A DNA stretch of 45,689 bases from positions 1 through 45,689 of the forward strand of contig CAIKXV010000146.1 in the NCBI GenBank assembly GCA_903831455.1. The letters run 5' to 3'. The DNA comes from an uncultured Pseudomonadota bacterium (GTDB lineage Bacteria > Pseudomonadota > Gammaproteobacteria > Burkholderiales > CAIKXV01). The notes beneath the pieces were generated by a model, which saw nothing but the letters and a program-made list of their open reading frames with translations, ran no database searches and was not told where the DNA came from. Below are positions 1 through 9,497 of the stretch, piece by piece; position 1 is the first letter of the stretch, and every line of letters starts with the position of its first letter. The position numbers and the translations under genes were made by a program.

Positions 1-1193
1 AGACCAACGGACTCACCGGGCTCGCCCATGTCACCGAGCACATGATGTTCCGTGGCTCGCGGCGGCTCGCGGACGGCGAGTTCTCCCGCCGCATCGCGCA
101 GCTGGGCGGTCGCGACAACGCGTTCACCGGCCGCGACTACACCGCCTACCACCAGCAACTCGTCGCTCGCGAGCTGGCGACGGCGCTGGACCTGGAGGCC
201 GACCGCATGGCCGCCATCAGCGTGTCGCCCGAGCTCTTCGCGCGCGAGATGCAGGTGGTGATGGAGGAGCGACGCTGGCGCACCGACGACCGGCCGCGTG
301 CCGCGCTCGCCGAGCAGCTCTACGCGTCGGCGTTCACGATCCATCCGTACCGCACGCCGGTCATCGGCTGGATGACCGACCTGGAAAACCTCACGCCCGA
401 CGACGTGCGCGATTTCCATCGCCGCTGGTACGCCCCGAACAACGCGGTGCTGGTCGTGGTGGGCGACGTGGACGCGGCCGAAGTCTTCCGGCTCGCGCAG
501 CGGTCCTTCGGCGGGCTTGCCCGGCGTGCGCTGCCGCGCCGCAATCCGCAGGCCGAGCCGGAACAGCGGGGGGCGCGGCGCGTCGTGCTGCAGGCGCCCG
601 CCCAGTCGCCGTTCCTGATGCTGGGCTTCCAGGTGCCCGCGCTCCGCGATGCCGAGCGCGACTGGGAGCCGTACGCGCTGGAGGTCCTCGAGTGGCTGCT
701 CGACTCCGGCGATGCCGCGCGCCTGCCGCGGACCCTGGTGCGCGAGTCGCGGGTGGCGGCCAGCGTGGATGCCGGCTACGAGAAATACATGCGCGGGCCG
801 GGGTTGTTCGTGCTCACGGCTGCACCGGCCGAAGGGCGCACGGTGGGCGAACTCGAGGCCGCGCTGCGCGCCGAGATCGCCCGCATCGCGCGCGAGGGCG
901 TCGGTGCGGACGAACTCGCGCGCGCGCAGACCCAGGTCATCGCCAACCACCTGTTCCAGCAGGACTCGATGCTGGCGCAGGCCACCCAGATCGGGATGGC
1001 CGAGATGGCGGGACCGGGCGTGCGCGCGATCGAGCGCTTCGTCCCGCGGATCCGCGCGGTGAGCGTCGAGCAGATCCGTGAAGTCGTGCGGCGCTATCTC
1101 GCCGAGGACCGGATGACCGTGGCCGTGCTCGATCCGGTGGCCCCGCCGCGGCGTCCCGCGGGACCTGCCCGCGACCTGCGCCATGCCGACTGA
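1..1193 (+). CDS. M16 family zinc peptidase, catalytic subunit (5' partial)
   Basis: Partial gene. The reading frame is open from base 3 and enters the window just before the M16 zinc motif HxxEH, read as HVTEH at 27-41 (the ORF does not begin at the later ATG at 42). A downstream acidic stretch, EMQVVMEER, fits the third zinc ligand region of the family. The rest has the normal M16 fold sequence, including a W-Y-x-P-N-N-A segment and a central domain. M16 peptidases of the PqqL/YmxG type degrade peptides in the periplasm or cytosol, often as a pair of one catalytic and one inactive subunit. The stop overlaps the start of the next M16 gene by 11 bases, so the two are translationally coupled. 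The signal peptide, if any, lies upstream of the window. Substrate unknown. Confidence 0.93.
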   Translation, partial: TNGLTGLAHVTEHMMFRGSRRLADGEFSRRIAQLGGRDNAFTGRDYTAYHQQLVARELATALDLEADRMAAISVSPELFAREMQVVMEERRWRTDDRPRAALAEQLYASAFTIHPYRTPVIGWMTDLENLTPDDVRDFHRRWYAPNNAVLVVVGDVDAAEVFRLAQRSFGGLARRALPRRNPQAEPEQRGARRVVLQAPAQSPFLMLGFQVPALRDAERDWEPYALEVLEWLLDSGDAARLPRTLVRESRVAASVDAGYEKYMRGPGLFVLTAAPAEGRTVGELEAALRAEIARIAREGVGADELARAQTQVIANHLFQQDSMLAQATQIGMAEMAGPGVRAIERFVPRIRAVSVEQIREVVRRYLAEDRMTVAVLDPVAPPRRPAGPARDLRHAD

Positions 1194-2547
1194 GCGGGTG
1201 CGCGGGGTGCGTGCCGCAGGTGCCTGCCTCCCGGCGTTGGCGCTGGCGCTGGCATTGGTCGTGCCCTGGGTGGCCGCGCAGGCCGCGGTGTTCCAGTCGT
1301 GGGCGCTCGAGAACGGTGCGCGAGTCGTCTTCGCCGAATCGCGCGCGCTGCCCATCGTGGACGTGGCGGTCGACTTCCGGGCGGGATCGGCTTTCGACCC
1401 GCCGGATCGCTCGGGGCTCGCCGCGCTGGTCCAGCACCTCGCCCGCACCGGTGCAGGTGGCCTGGGGGAGGAGGAGATCGCCCGGCGCTTCGCCGATGTC
1501 GGGGCCCAGTTTGCAGGACGCGTCGACACCGATCGCGCGGGCTTCACCTTGCGCACGCTGTCCTCGCGCGCCGAGAGGTCGATCGCGCTGGGGGTATTCG
1601 CGCGCGTGGTCCAGTCACCCGATTTCCCGCAGGTCCCGCTCGAGCGCGAGCGCGCCCGCATCGCCGCGCAACTGCGCGAGGAAGCCTCGCGGCCCGGCAT
1701 CCTCGCCAGTCGCCTGTTCTTCCAGGCCGCCTACGGCAGCCATCCCTATGCGAACCGGCCGCTCGGCGAGGCCGAAGGCGTGCGCGCCATCACCCGCGAG
1801 ACCGTGCTCGACTTCCGGCGCCGCCACTACAACGGCGTGTCCGCGGTCGTGTCCATCGTCGGAGACCTCTCCCGCGCCGAGGCCGAGGAGATCGCCCGGC
1901 AGGTCGCGGGCGCGCTGCCGCCCGGCGGCGTGCGGGCGGCCGTGCCACCGGTGGCCTCGCTGGCCGCCGCCGTCGTGCGGCGCGTCGCGCATCCCGCGCA
2001 GCAGAGCCATATCATCGTCGGCGTGCCGGCGGCGACCTGGCCGGATCCCGACCATTTCGCGCTGCTGGTCGGCAACCACGTGCTCGGCGGCAGCGGGTTT
2101 TCGTCGCGACTGTTCACCGAGGTGCGCGAGCGTCGCGGCTATGCCTACGGCGTGTCGAGCACGCTGCAGCCGTGGCTCGAGCGAGGTCCCCTGCAACTGT
2201 CGCTGCAGACGCGCAAGGACCAGACCGACGAGGCGCTGGCGGTGCTGCGCACGGTGCTGGCCGAGTTCATCGCCCGCGGACCGACCTCCGAGGAACTGGC
2301 GGCCGCTCGGCGCCATCTGGTCAATGCCTTCCCGCTTCGGCTGGATACCCAGCGCGAACTGCTGGATGCGGCGGCGCGGATCGGTTTCTACGACCTTCCG
2401 CTCGACTGGTATTCGCGCTGGTCGAAGCAGGTCGAGCGCGTGACGCGCGCCGATGTGATCCGGGCGTTCCGTCGCCTCGATCCCGAACGCCTGGTCACGG
2501 TGGTCGTGGGTGCGCCCGACGAGACCCCGCCGACGAGGGCGCGATGA
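1183..2547 (+). CDS. M16 family peptidase-like protein, non-catalytic partner
   Basis: A 454-residue protein with an N-terminal signal peptide (hydrophobic run about residues 18-32, ending AQA). It has the M16 fold, but the HxxEH zinc motif is replaced by LVQHL at the equivalent place, so it should not bind zinc. It keeps the C-terminal R/Y signature of M16 partners (SRLFTEVRERRGYAYG). This is the usual pattern of an M16 beta-type subunit that completes the chamber of the catalytic subunit encoded just upstream. The ATG at 1183 overlaps the upstream stop, and the gene's own stop overlaps the rsmD start (ATGA at 2544-2547), which places it in the same operon. It probably acts in the periplasm; the substrate cannot be read from the sequence. 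Confidence 0.92.
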   Translation: MPTERVRGVRAAGACLPALALALALVVPWVAAQAAVFQSWALENGARVVFAESRALPIVDVAVDFRAGSAFDPPDRSGLAALVQHLARTGAGGLGEEEIARRFADVGAQFAGRVDTDRAGFTLRTLSSRAERSIALGVFARVVQSPDFPQVPLERERARIAAQLREEASRPGILASRLFFQAAYGSHPYANRPLGEAEGVRAITRETVLDFRRRHYNGVSAVVSIVGDLSRAEAEEIARQVAGALPPGGVRAAVPPVASLAAAVVRRVAHPAQQSHIIVGVPAATWPDPDHFALLVGNHVLGGSGFSSRLFTEVRERRGYAYGVSSTLQPWLERGPLQLSLQTRKDQTDEALAVLRTVLAEFIARGPTSEELAAARRHLVNAFPLRLDTQRELLDAAARIGFYDLPLDWYSRWSKQVERVTRADVIRAFRRLDPERLVTVVVGAPDETPPTRAR

Positions 2548-3214
2548 GCCGGGATCGCGGAGCCTCGCGCGCGGTCGCGCGCCCGGGCGCGCCGGGCCGC
2601 GTGGATCCCCGGGTGCGTCGCGGCGCTGCGCCCGGCGAGGTGCGCATCGTCGGCGGTCGCTGGCGCGGCCGCCGGCTTCCGGTCTGCCCGCTCGAAGGGC
2701 TTCGACCCACGCCCGACCGCCTGCGCGAGACGCTGTTCAACTGGCTGGGACAGGATCTCACCGGGCTGCGCTGCCTCGATGCCTTCGCCGGCAGCGGCGC
2801 GCTCGGTTTCGAGGCCGCCTCGCGCGGTGCGCGCGAAGTGATCCTCGTCGAGCGCGACGCGCGGGCCGTGCGCGTGCTGCAGGAGGACTGCGAGCGTCTG
2901 GGCGCGCGGGACTGCGTCCGGGTCGTACGCGGCGATGCGCTACACTTTCTCGCGCAGGTGGCCGTGCGTGCGTCGTTCGACGTGATCTTCCTCGACCCGC
3001 CGTTCGACTCCGATCTGCTGCCCACGGCCCTCGACGCGGCGAAGCCCTGCCTGGCCGACGGCGGTCTGCTCTACGTCGAGTCCGATCGCCTGCCCGAGAC
3101 CGATGCCGGATGGCAGTGGGTGAAGCAGGGGCGGGCGGGGATGGTCGCCTGCGGACTGCTCGCCCGTGCGCCGGATCGCGCCGCCGATTCGCTGCCCCCT
3201 GCAGGAGACACCCG

Positions 3215-3218
<4 letters not shown>
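2544..3218 (+). CDS. rsmD: 16S rRNA (guanine(966)-N2)-methyltransferase RsmD
   Basis: A 224-residue SAM-dependent methyltransferase that modifies G966 of 16S rRNA in the assembled 30S subunit. Visible motifs are GGRWRGRRLP near the N terminus, TPDRLRETLFNWL, the SAM-binding loop DAFAGSGALGFEA, the acidic end of strand 2 (VERD) and the catalytic motif DPPF. The start is the ATG at 2544, which overlaps the upstream stop as ATGA. About 30 arginine- and glycine-rich residues precede the conserved core and may be disordered. Its stop overlaps coaD in the same ATGA manner. The rsmD-coaD pair is a very common bacterial arrangement, which supports both names. Confidence 0.95.
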
Positions 3219-4028
<810 letters not shown>

Positions 4029-4095
4029 GCATCCCGCGCGGCACCGCGGCGATCGCGCGCTCGCCGCCGGGGCGGCACTGGCGGCGATACGGGCG

Positions 4096-4117
4096 GCTTG
4101 CGCCTGCAGGGGCAAGC
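4096..4117. terminator. Hairpin between convergent ferredoxin and mutM genes
   Basis: An inverted repeat with arms GCTTGC(G)CC and GG(G)GCAAGC around a TGCA loop, nine positions with one mismatch. It lies in the 110-base gap between two convergent genes, the place where a shared terminator would be expected. There is no T-run on either side, so an intrinsic terminator is not proven. Confidence 0.35.
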
Positions 4118-4138
4118 ACCGGGCGCCATGGCCTTGCC

Positions 4139-5086
4139 TCAGCGCTGGCAGCGCACGCAGTAGAACGTCGATCGCGCGGCCTGGCGTATCGCGCGCACGG
4201 GCGAGCCACAGCGCGGGCAGGGCTGCCCGGCGCGATCGTAGACGCTGAAGCTCTCCTGGAAACGTCCGGCCTGCCCGTCGCTCGCCACGTAGTCGCGCAG
4301 GCTGCTGCCCCCGGCATCGAGGGCGCGCTCGAGCACGGCCCGTACCTCGGCCACGAGCCGCTCGCAGCGCGCGAGGCCGACGCGTCGGGCAGGGGTGAGC
4401 GGATGGATTCCCGCGGCGAACAGGGCCTCGTTCGCGTAGATGTTGCCGACCCCGGCCACCACGTGCCCGTCCATCAGCGCGAGCTTGATCGCCGCGCGGC
4501 GCCCCCGGGTGATCCGGTACAGGTAGTGGGCGTCGAAGCCGGGTTCCAGGGGTTCGGGGCCGATCGCCGCGAGCAGGGGATGCAGTGCGCCCGCGGCGCC
4601 CGGGGCCGGGACGGGCGGGACGCGGGGCTGCCGCGCGGCGGTGCCGTCGACCGGGGCCATGCCCGGGGCGTGTGCCGGCGTCGTCCCGATGTCCCCGAGG
4701 GCTTGCGCGTCGCTCGGCGAGGTGGCGGGCAGCCACAGCACGGCGCCGAAACGTCGGGGATCGCGAAGGCGTAGCGCGAGTCCGTCGTCGAGCACGATGT
4801 CCACGTGGTCGTGGCGCGTCGCGGGCTCGATCGCGGGCACCACCCACAGGCGACCCGACATGCCCAGGTGGACGAGGATGCGCCCGGCTTCGCCGCAGGC
4901 GAACAGCAGGTATTTCGCGCGGCGCTCGATCGCCTCGATACGCTGCCCGGCAGCGGCCTGCTCCAGCCCCGCGGTGACCGGCCAGCGCAGTGCGCGCTGG
5001 CGAACCACCACTCGCGCGATGCGACGGCCCTGCGCGACCGCCAGCAGCCCGCGGCGCGTGGTCTCGACCTCGGGCAGTTCGGGCAT
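4139..5086 (-). CDS. mutM: Formamidopyrimidine-DNA glycosylase with an internal insertion
   Basis: A 315-residue base-excision repair enzyme that removes 8-oxoguanine and formamidopyrimidines and nicks the abasic site. It starts with the catalytic MPELPEVETTRRG (Pro2 nucleophile, Glu3). It also has Lys58 in RRAKYLL, the DPRRFGA motif, the helix-two-turn-helix segment GVGNIYANE (about 214-220) and a complete C-terminal zinc finger (Cys290, 293, 310, 313). The family is usually about 270 residues. The extra length is an Ala/Pro/Gly-rich stretch at about residues 122-167 (bases 4586-4723), between the DPRRFGA strand and the conserved GPEPL linker. It is the last gene of a minus-strand run and lies 23 bases after the DUF4340 gene. 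Confidence 0.95.
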   Translation of the reverse strand: MPELPEVETTRRGLLAVAQGRRIARVVVRQRALRWPVTAGLEQAAAGQRIEAIERRAKYLLFACGEAGRILVHLGMSGRLWVVPAIEPATRHDHVDIVLDDGLALRLRDPRRFGAVLWLPATSPSDAQALGDIGTTPAHAPGMAPVDGTAARQPRVPPVPAPGAAGALHPLLAAIGPEPLEPGFDAHYLYRITRGRRAAIKLALMDGHVVAGVGNIYANEALFAAGIHPLTPARRVGLARCERLVAEVRAVLERALDAGGSSLRDYVASDGQAGRFQESFSVYDRAGQPCPRCGSPVRAIRQAARSTFYCVRCQR

Positions 5087-5109
5087 GGTCGCGCGGCGCG
5101 CGCGCGCGC

Positions 5110-5952
5110 TCAGCGCCAGTTCGGCTCGAACATCCGCCGAGCGGTCTCGCGCGACAGGTGGTACTGCAGCCCCTCGTCCTCGCGGATCACGACGAACTCG
5201 GGGTCTCGCGCACCGACCGACACCGCGATCGTCTTGCCTTCCTTGTTGCGGATGATCGCCCTGGGCTGGCCCGGCTTGAGCTTCGCCGGCTGGGTGAGCG
5301 TGCCCGAGGACAGGCGCCACTCGTCGATGAAGCGAAGCAGTTCGTCCTGGCTGGGCGTGATCGGCGGCTTCGGCGTCACCGTCCAGGTGCCGTCGACCTG
5401 CGCGACCTTGAACCCGGGCAGTTCCACCGAGACGATCTCCGCCTCGGCAGCCGTCCACAGCCGGTTGTCGGCCATGCGTTCCGGCTGGGGGGGGATGGCC
5501 TGCGCGTACTGGGGGTTCACCATGTAGACCGAGTCGCCGGTCTTCACGTACTGCATCTTCAGCATGCGGTTGAGCGTGCCGAACTCGAACACCTGCTGGT
5601 CGAGGATCACCGTCGCCATCGGCGGGTCGAGCTCGAACCGGGCGAGATCGGTCGCCGGCAGCTTCTCGACGCTGACCGCGCGCACCAGGTCGGCGAGCCG
5701 CCGTGCCTCGAAGTTGTCGGCCCGCGCGCGGAAGGGTGCGGTCACGTACCACTGCTCCCCCTCCCGCTCGAGCACGACCGGCACCCCCTTGCGCAGCCGG
5801 ACCTCGACCCGCTTGATGTCCTCGGGCTTGAGTTCCGAGAGCTTGTGCTCGGTCGGGCGCGGTTCCTCCTGCTTGGGCTTGAGGTAGAGGAAGGCGCCCA
5901 GGCCGACGACGGCCAGCAGCAGGACGAGGTTGAGGATCAGGCGATTCTTCAC
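5110..5952 (-). CDS. DUF4340 domain protein, membrane-anchored
   Basis: A 280-residue protein with a short positive N terminus and one membrane segment (about residues 5-23, ending FLYLKPK), followed by an extracytoplasmic domain. The pattern of repeated beta segments (VLEREGEQWYVTAP, then a D-N-x-L-W element) matches the DUF4340 family. Members are nearly always encoded next to an ABC exporter with a GldG-like subunit, as here, so it is probably an accessory part of that complex on the outer face of the inner membrane. No enzymatic motif is seen. The 192 bases between it and the GldG-like gene hold no gene I can recognise. Confidence 0.85.
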   Translation of the reverse strand: MKNRLILNLVLLLAVVGLGAFLYLKPKQEEPRPTEHKLSELKPEDIKRVEVRLRKGVPVVLEREGEQWYVTAPFRARADNFEARRLADLVRAVSVEKLPATDLARFELDPPMATVILDQQVFEFGTLNRMLKMQYVKTGDSVYMVNPQYAQAIPPQPERMADNRLWTAAEAEIVSVELPGFKVAQVDGTWTVTPKPPITPSQDELLRFIDEWRLSSGTLTQPAKLKPGQPRAIIRNKEGKTIAVSVGARDPEFVVIREDEGLQYHLSRETARRMFEPNWR

Positions 5953-6144
5953 GAAGCGATCTCCGCGAGGCTACTGCGCGCCCGGGAACGGGCACGAGGA
6001 TGCGACGATTTCAACGGACGCCGAGGGTGGCACGCCGTTCCCTCCGGAACGCGCCCTCCCCCGGGCGGGGTCGATGACGGATCCGATGCGATCGCCCCGT
6101 CCGTCCGGGCAGCCTGCACGGGTGGTCGCCCGCGTGAAGCGCCA

Positions 6145-7494
6145 TCAGGCCCTGCGGCGACGACGCCACCAGATGACGCCGCCGGTCACGAGGAAGCCCA
6201 GCGGCAGCAGCACCAGGAAACCGTAGACGATCACCATCATCGAGGTGCGCGACAGGGTGAGTCCCGAGTCGAGCGTGGCCCGCGGCTGCACCGTGATCAG
6301 GTTGTCGTCGCCGGCGAGCCAGTTGACGATGTTGATGCCCAGGTCCATGTTGCCCACCAGTCCGACGTACTGGTTGGCGAGGAAGTGGCCGCTGCCGACG
6401 ATGACCACGCGCTGCGGCTTGTCGTTGAGGGTACGCTCGAGCGCGAGTCCGACGGTGATCGGACCTGGCGTGTCCTTGCCCTTGTCGAAGGTGATCGACT
6501 GGCCGATCGGGCTCATCTCCAGCCAGCCGCGCGGGGCGACCTCGATCAGCGGCGTGTCGCGCCAGTCGCGGCTGTCGTCGACGGTGATCGAGCGGGCGAA
6601 GGGCAGGATGGTGTTGAGCGAGAAGTTCTTCGCGATCGGGTGCTGGCCGTAACCGGTCGCCACCGCCATCGTGGGCGAGGCGTTGATCAGTTGCGCGCTG
6701 GGGTCGACCACCGTGCCGCCGTTGAGCACCAGTCCGAAGATGTCGGCGATCGGCTGCATGCCGCGGATCGGCTCCTGGTCGATCAGCCACAGCAGGCTGC
6801 CGCCGCGATCGATCCAGCGCTTGATCTTCTGCACCTCGGGTGCGAGCAGGTCGACCTTCGGGCTGGCGATGACCAGGATCTGCAGGTTCTCGGGCACTTC
6901 CTGCGCGAGCGACAGGTTGAGCAGCCCGGTGCGGAAGCCCTTGTTCTCCAGCTGCTTGCCGAACAGGCCGAGGTCGTGGTTGGCGTCCCCGTTGAACTTG
7001 CGCTCGCCGTGGCCATCGAGCGACATGACGAGGCGCTCCTGGCCGCGGGCGAGCCGCATCAGCACGTTGGCGAAGGCCTGCTCGGTCAGCGTGGCGATGT
7101 TCTCGCTGCGGCGCCCGAACTCGACGACCAGTTCGCCGTTGACCTGGACGCCCGCGGCCTGGGCGAGCTTGGGCTGCTCGCGCGGATCGATGAAGGCCAG
7201 TGCGATGTCCTGCTTCACCCGCTGGTAGGGCGCGAGGAAATCGCGGACCACCTTGCGCAGGTCTTCCTGGGCGGTCGCGTAGGAGGTGATGGTGACCGGG
7301 CCATTGAGCTCGCGCAGCATCGCGATCGTCGGCTCGGAGAGCGTGTTGCGCGCGTTCTGGCTGACGTCCCATTCCTTGCGGTAGTCGCGTGCGACCCAGG
7401 ACAGCATCCCGGCGAAGGCGATGAGCAGCAACACGAACAGCCAGTTCTGTGCCGAGAGCTTGCGGCGGGACTTGGTATCGATGCGAGTGGCCAT
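6145..7494 (-). CDS. GldG-like ABC transporter auxiliary protein
   Basis: A 449-residue protein with an N-terminal membrane segment (about 17-36), a large extracytoplasmic domain and a C-terminal membrane segment ending in a WWRRRRRA cytoplasmic tail. The domain belongs to the ABC-type uncharacterised transport/GldG family (ABC_transp_aux). Family features include the LSEPT segment shortly after the first membrane helix, VTITSYAT, and a GHGERK segment of the ThuA-like fold. It is encoded directly after the ABC permease. In gliding Bacteroidetes GldAFG forms one complex; in proteobacteria the role of the homologous set is not settled, so a motility function should not be assumed. Confidence 0.88.
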   Translation of the reverse strand: MATRIDTKSRRKLSAQNWLFVLLLIAFAGMLSWVARDYRKEWDVSQNARNTLSEPTIAMLRELNGPVTITSYATAQEDLRKVVRDFLAPYQRVKQDIALAFIDPREQPKLAQAAGVQVNGELVVEFGRRSENIATLTEQAFANVLMRLARGQERLVMSLDGHGERKFNGDANHDLGLFGKQLENKGFRTGLLNLSLAQEVPENLQILVIASPKVDLLAPEVQKIKRWIDRGGSLLWLIDQEPIRGMQPIADIFGLVLNGGTVVDPSAQLINASPTMAVATGYGQHPIAKNFSLNTILPFARSITVDDSRDWRDTPLIEVAPRGWLEMSPIGQSITFDKGKDTPGPITVGLALERTLNDKPQRVVIVGSGHFLANQYVGLVGNMDLGINIVNWLAGDDNLITVQPRATLDSGLTLSRTSMMVIVYGFLVLLPLGFLVTGGVIWWRRRRRA

Positions 7495-7555
7495 GGTCGG
7501 GGACGCGCGAGGTTCGTGGAGGCGGGCTGCGGGCAGGACGCGGGGCGACGGGCGC

Positions 7556-8299
7556 TCAGGCGCCCAGGCGGTCCGCGTCGAGGCGCCGGATCGACAGGAT
7601 CAGGAACACCGCGGTGAACAGCACCAGGAAGACGATGTCGCTGGTGTCGAGCAGCCCCTTGGTGAAGCTCTCGTAGCGGCGGATCAGGGCGAGCATCAGG
7701 AACGGGCTGTCGGGGTTGGCCTGCGACATGTTGAGCAGCCACAACCCGAGCAGGGTGGCCAGCGTGCCGGTGGCGGCCACCACGGGCTGCGCGGTGAGCG
7801 CGGAGAAGAACACGCCGACCGCGGCGAAGGCCGCGGTCATCAGCGCGAGTCCCAGCGACAGCGTGCCCAGCAGGCCGAGATCGAGCCGGCCTCCGAGGTA
7901 CATCGACGCGGCCATCAGCAGGATCAGCACGAGCGACAGCAGAAGGAATGCGAAGAGCCCGGTGAACTTGCCCAGCACGATCTGCGTCATCGACAGCGGC
8001 GCGGAGACGAGGAAGGTCATCGTCTGGTTGCGCCGCTCCTCGGCGATCAGGCGCATCGACAGCAGCGGCACCGCCATGATCAGCACCACCGCGGCGGCCC
8101 CGAAGATCGGAGCGACCACGATTTCCGTGATGCCGGGCGGGGTCTCCATCTGCATGAGCTGGCTCTGCACCGTGATGAAGGCATCGAGCCGGGTGACCAG
8201 GATCCAGCCGAGGATGACCTGCAGGAAGGCGAGCACCACCCACGCGAGCGGCGAGGCGAAGAGTGCCCGGAGTTCCTTGGCGGCAATGGTGAGGATCAT
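7556..8299 (-). CDS. ABC transporter permease (GldF/ABC-2 type)
   Basis: A 247-residue integral membrane protein with about six hydrophobic segments and the ABC-2 opening MILTIAAKELRALFASPLAW. Family features include the ERRNQTMTFLVSAPLS motif after the second helix and a C-terminal short cytoplasmic tail. The ATG at 8299 overlaps the ATPase stop by one base (TGATG), so the two are translated together. With the ATPase, GldG-like and DUF4340 proteins it would form an exporter complex in the inner membrane. The substrate is unknown. Confidence 0.9.
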   Translation of the reverse strand: MILTIAAKELRALFASPLAWVVLAFLQVILGWILVTRLDAFITVQSQLMQMETPPGITEIVVAPIFGAAAVVLIMAVPLLSMRLIAEERRNQTMTFLVSAPLSMTQIVLGKFTGLFAFLLLSLVLILLMAASMYLGGRLDLGLLGTLSLGLALMTAAFAAVGVFFSALTAQPVVAATGTLATLLGLWLLNMSQANPDSPFLMLALIRRYESFTKGLLDTSDIVFLVLFTAVFLILSIRRLDADRLGA

Positions 8300-9249
8300 C
8301 AGGCGGCCTCCTCGCGCTGGGTCAGTTGCACGAACACGTCCTCGATGTGCGAGGCGGCGGGGGCGACATGGGACAGCCGCCAGCCGCGCTCGGCGGCACG
8401 CGCGACCAGCGCATCGATGGGGTCGGCGCCCTTTTCGGGCTCGACGCGGAACATCCCGTCGCTGGCGGGGCCCACGACCTCCACGTGCGCGACGCCTGGC
8501 ACCGCGGCGATCTCCTCGACCGCCGGCGCCTGCCGCAACCCGAGCATCAGGGTGCCTCCCCGGAAATGGCGCAGGCCGGCGATGGTGTCGTTGAACACCA
8601 GCGAGCCCTTGTGCATGATCTGCACCCGGTCGCAGACCTGCTCGACCTCGGGCAGGATGTGCGTGGACAGGATCACGCTGTGCTGTCCGCCCAGTTCGCG
8701 GATCAGCGCGCGGATGTCGCGGATCTGGTTCGGGTCCAGGCCGACGGTGGGCTCGTCGAGGATCACCACGTCGGGATTGTGGATGATCGCCTGCGCGATG
8801 CCCACCCGCTGCTGGTAGCCCTTCGACAGCGTGCCGATCAGTCGCTGGCCCACGTCGGTGAGCCCGCAGCGCGCGCGCGCGGTGTCCACCGCGGCGCCCA
8901 CCTGCTTGCGGGGCACCCGGTGCAGCCGTGCGGCGAGCGCGAGGAACTCGTTGACCGTGAGGTCCCGATACAGCGGGGGCGTCTCGGGCAGGTAGCCGAT
9001 GCGCGCCTTGGCGTCGCGCGGGCGCTCCAGCATGTCGACGCCGCAGATCTCCACCTGTCCCGCGCTGGGCGCGAGGTTGCCGGTGATCATCTGCATCGTG
9101 GTGGTCTTGCCGGCGCCGTTGGGTCCCAGGAAGCCGAGGACCTCGCCGCGGGCGAGCGTGAGATTGACTTCGTTGACCGCGACGCGCTTGCCGAACTGGC
9201 GGGTGAGCGCCGTGGCACGCACGGTCAGGTTTTCGTCCGTTGCAGTCAT
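8299..9249 (-). CDS. ABC transporter ATP-binding protein (GldA/CcmA type)
   Basis: A 316-residue ATPase with Walker A GPNGAGKT (42-49), signature LSKGYQQR, Walker B VVILDEP and the switch histidine in STHI. The C-terminal 90 residues form the extra domain typical of exporter ATPases of the CcmA/NatA class. I chose the ATG at 9249 (MTATDENL) because an upstream in-frame extension has no similarity to the family and would leave little room for a promoter. It is the first gene of a minus-strand operon: ATPase, permease, GldG-like, DUF4340, mutM. Confidence 0.92.
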   Translation of the reverse strand: MTATDENLTVRATALTRQFGKRVAVNEVNLTLARGEVLGFLGPNGAGKTTTMQMITGNLAPSAGQVEICGVDMLERPRDAKARIGYLPETPPLYRDLTVNEFLALAARLHRVPRKQVGAAVDTARARCGLTDVGQRLIGTLSKGYQQRVGIAQAIIHNPDVVILDEPTVGLDPNQIRDIRALIRELGGQHSVILSTHILPEVEQVCDRVQIMHKGSLVFNDTIAGLRHFRGGTLMLGLRQAPAVEEIAAVPGVAHVEVVGPASDGMFRVEPEKGADPIDALVARAAERGWRLSHVAPAASHIEDVFVQLTQREEAA

Positions 9250-9458
9250 GCGGGGCAGCGATTCCTGGGCAGCGAGGGGGGCGGCGATGCGCGGGCGCGG
9301 CGCCGGGGCATTGACGACAAGCGCACGGCGAACGGCCTGCGACCGACGGTACGGAGCGTTTTCGATCGGCCGGAGACTTGGACACACGCTCGCTGGCGGT
9401 TGTTCCCCGGGCGCGGCGCACGACTGCAGTTTCGCGACGAACTACAGCGCCGGCCGCC

Positions 9459-9487
9459 TTGTGACGGCGGGCAAATATACCTAAACT
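9459..9487 (+). promoter_or_regulatory. Candidate sigma70 promoter for the TPR-lolB-ispE operon
   Basis: TTGTGA (9459-9464) and TAAACT (9482-9487) are each four of six matches to the -35 and -10 consensus and are 17 bases apart, in an AT-richer patch. Transcription would start at about 9494, only a few bases before the ATG at 9498. This argues for the downstream ATG at 9642 as the true start of the TPR gene, or for a leaderless message. Confidence 0.35.
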
Positions 9488-9497
9488 GGGCTGAAAC

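Noticed and set aside
1299-2543. Long open frame running into rsmD from upstream and many other frames of several hundred codons opposite or inside genes
   Set aside because: They overlap conserved genes, are rich in Arg, Ala, Gly and Pro, and arise from the high GC content; none shows a domain.
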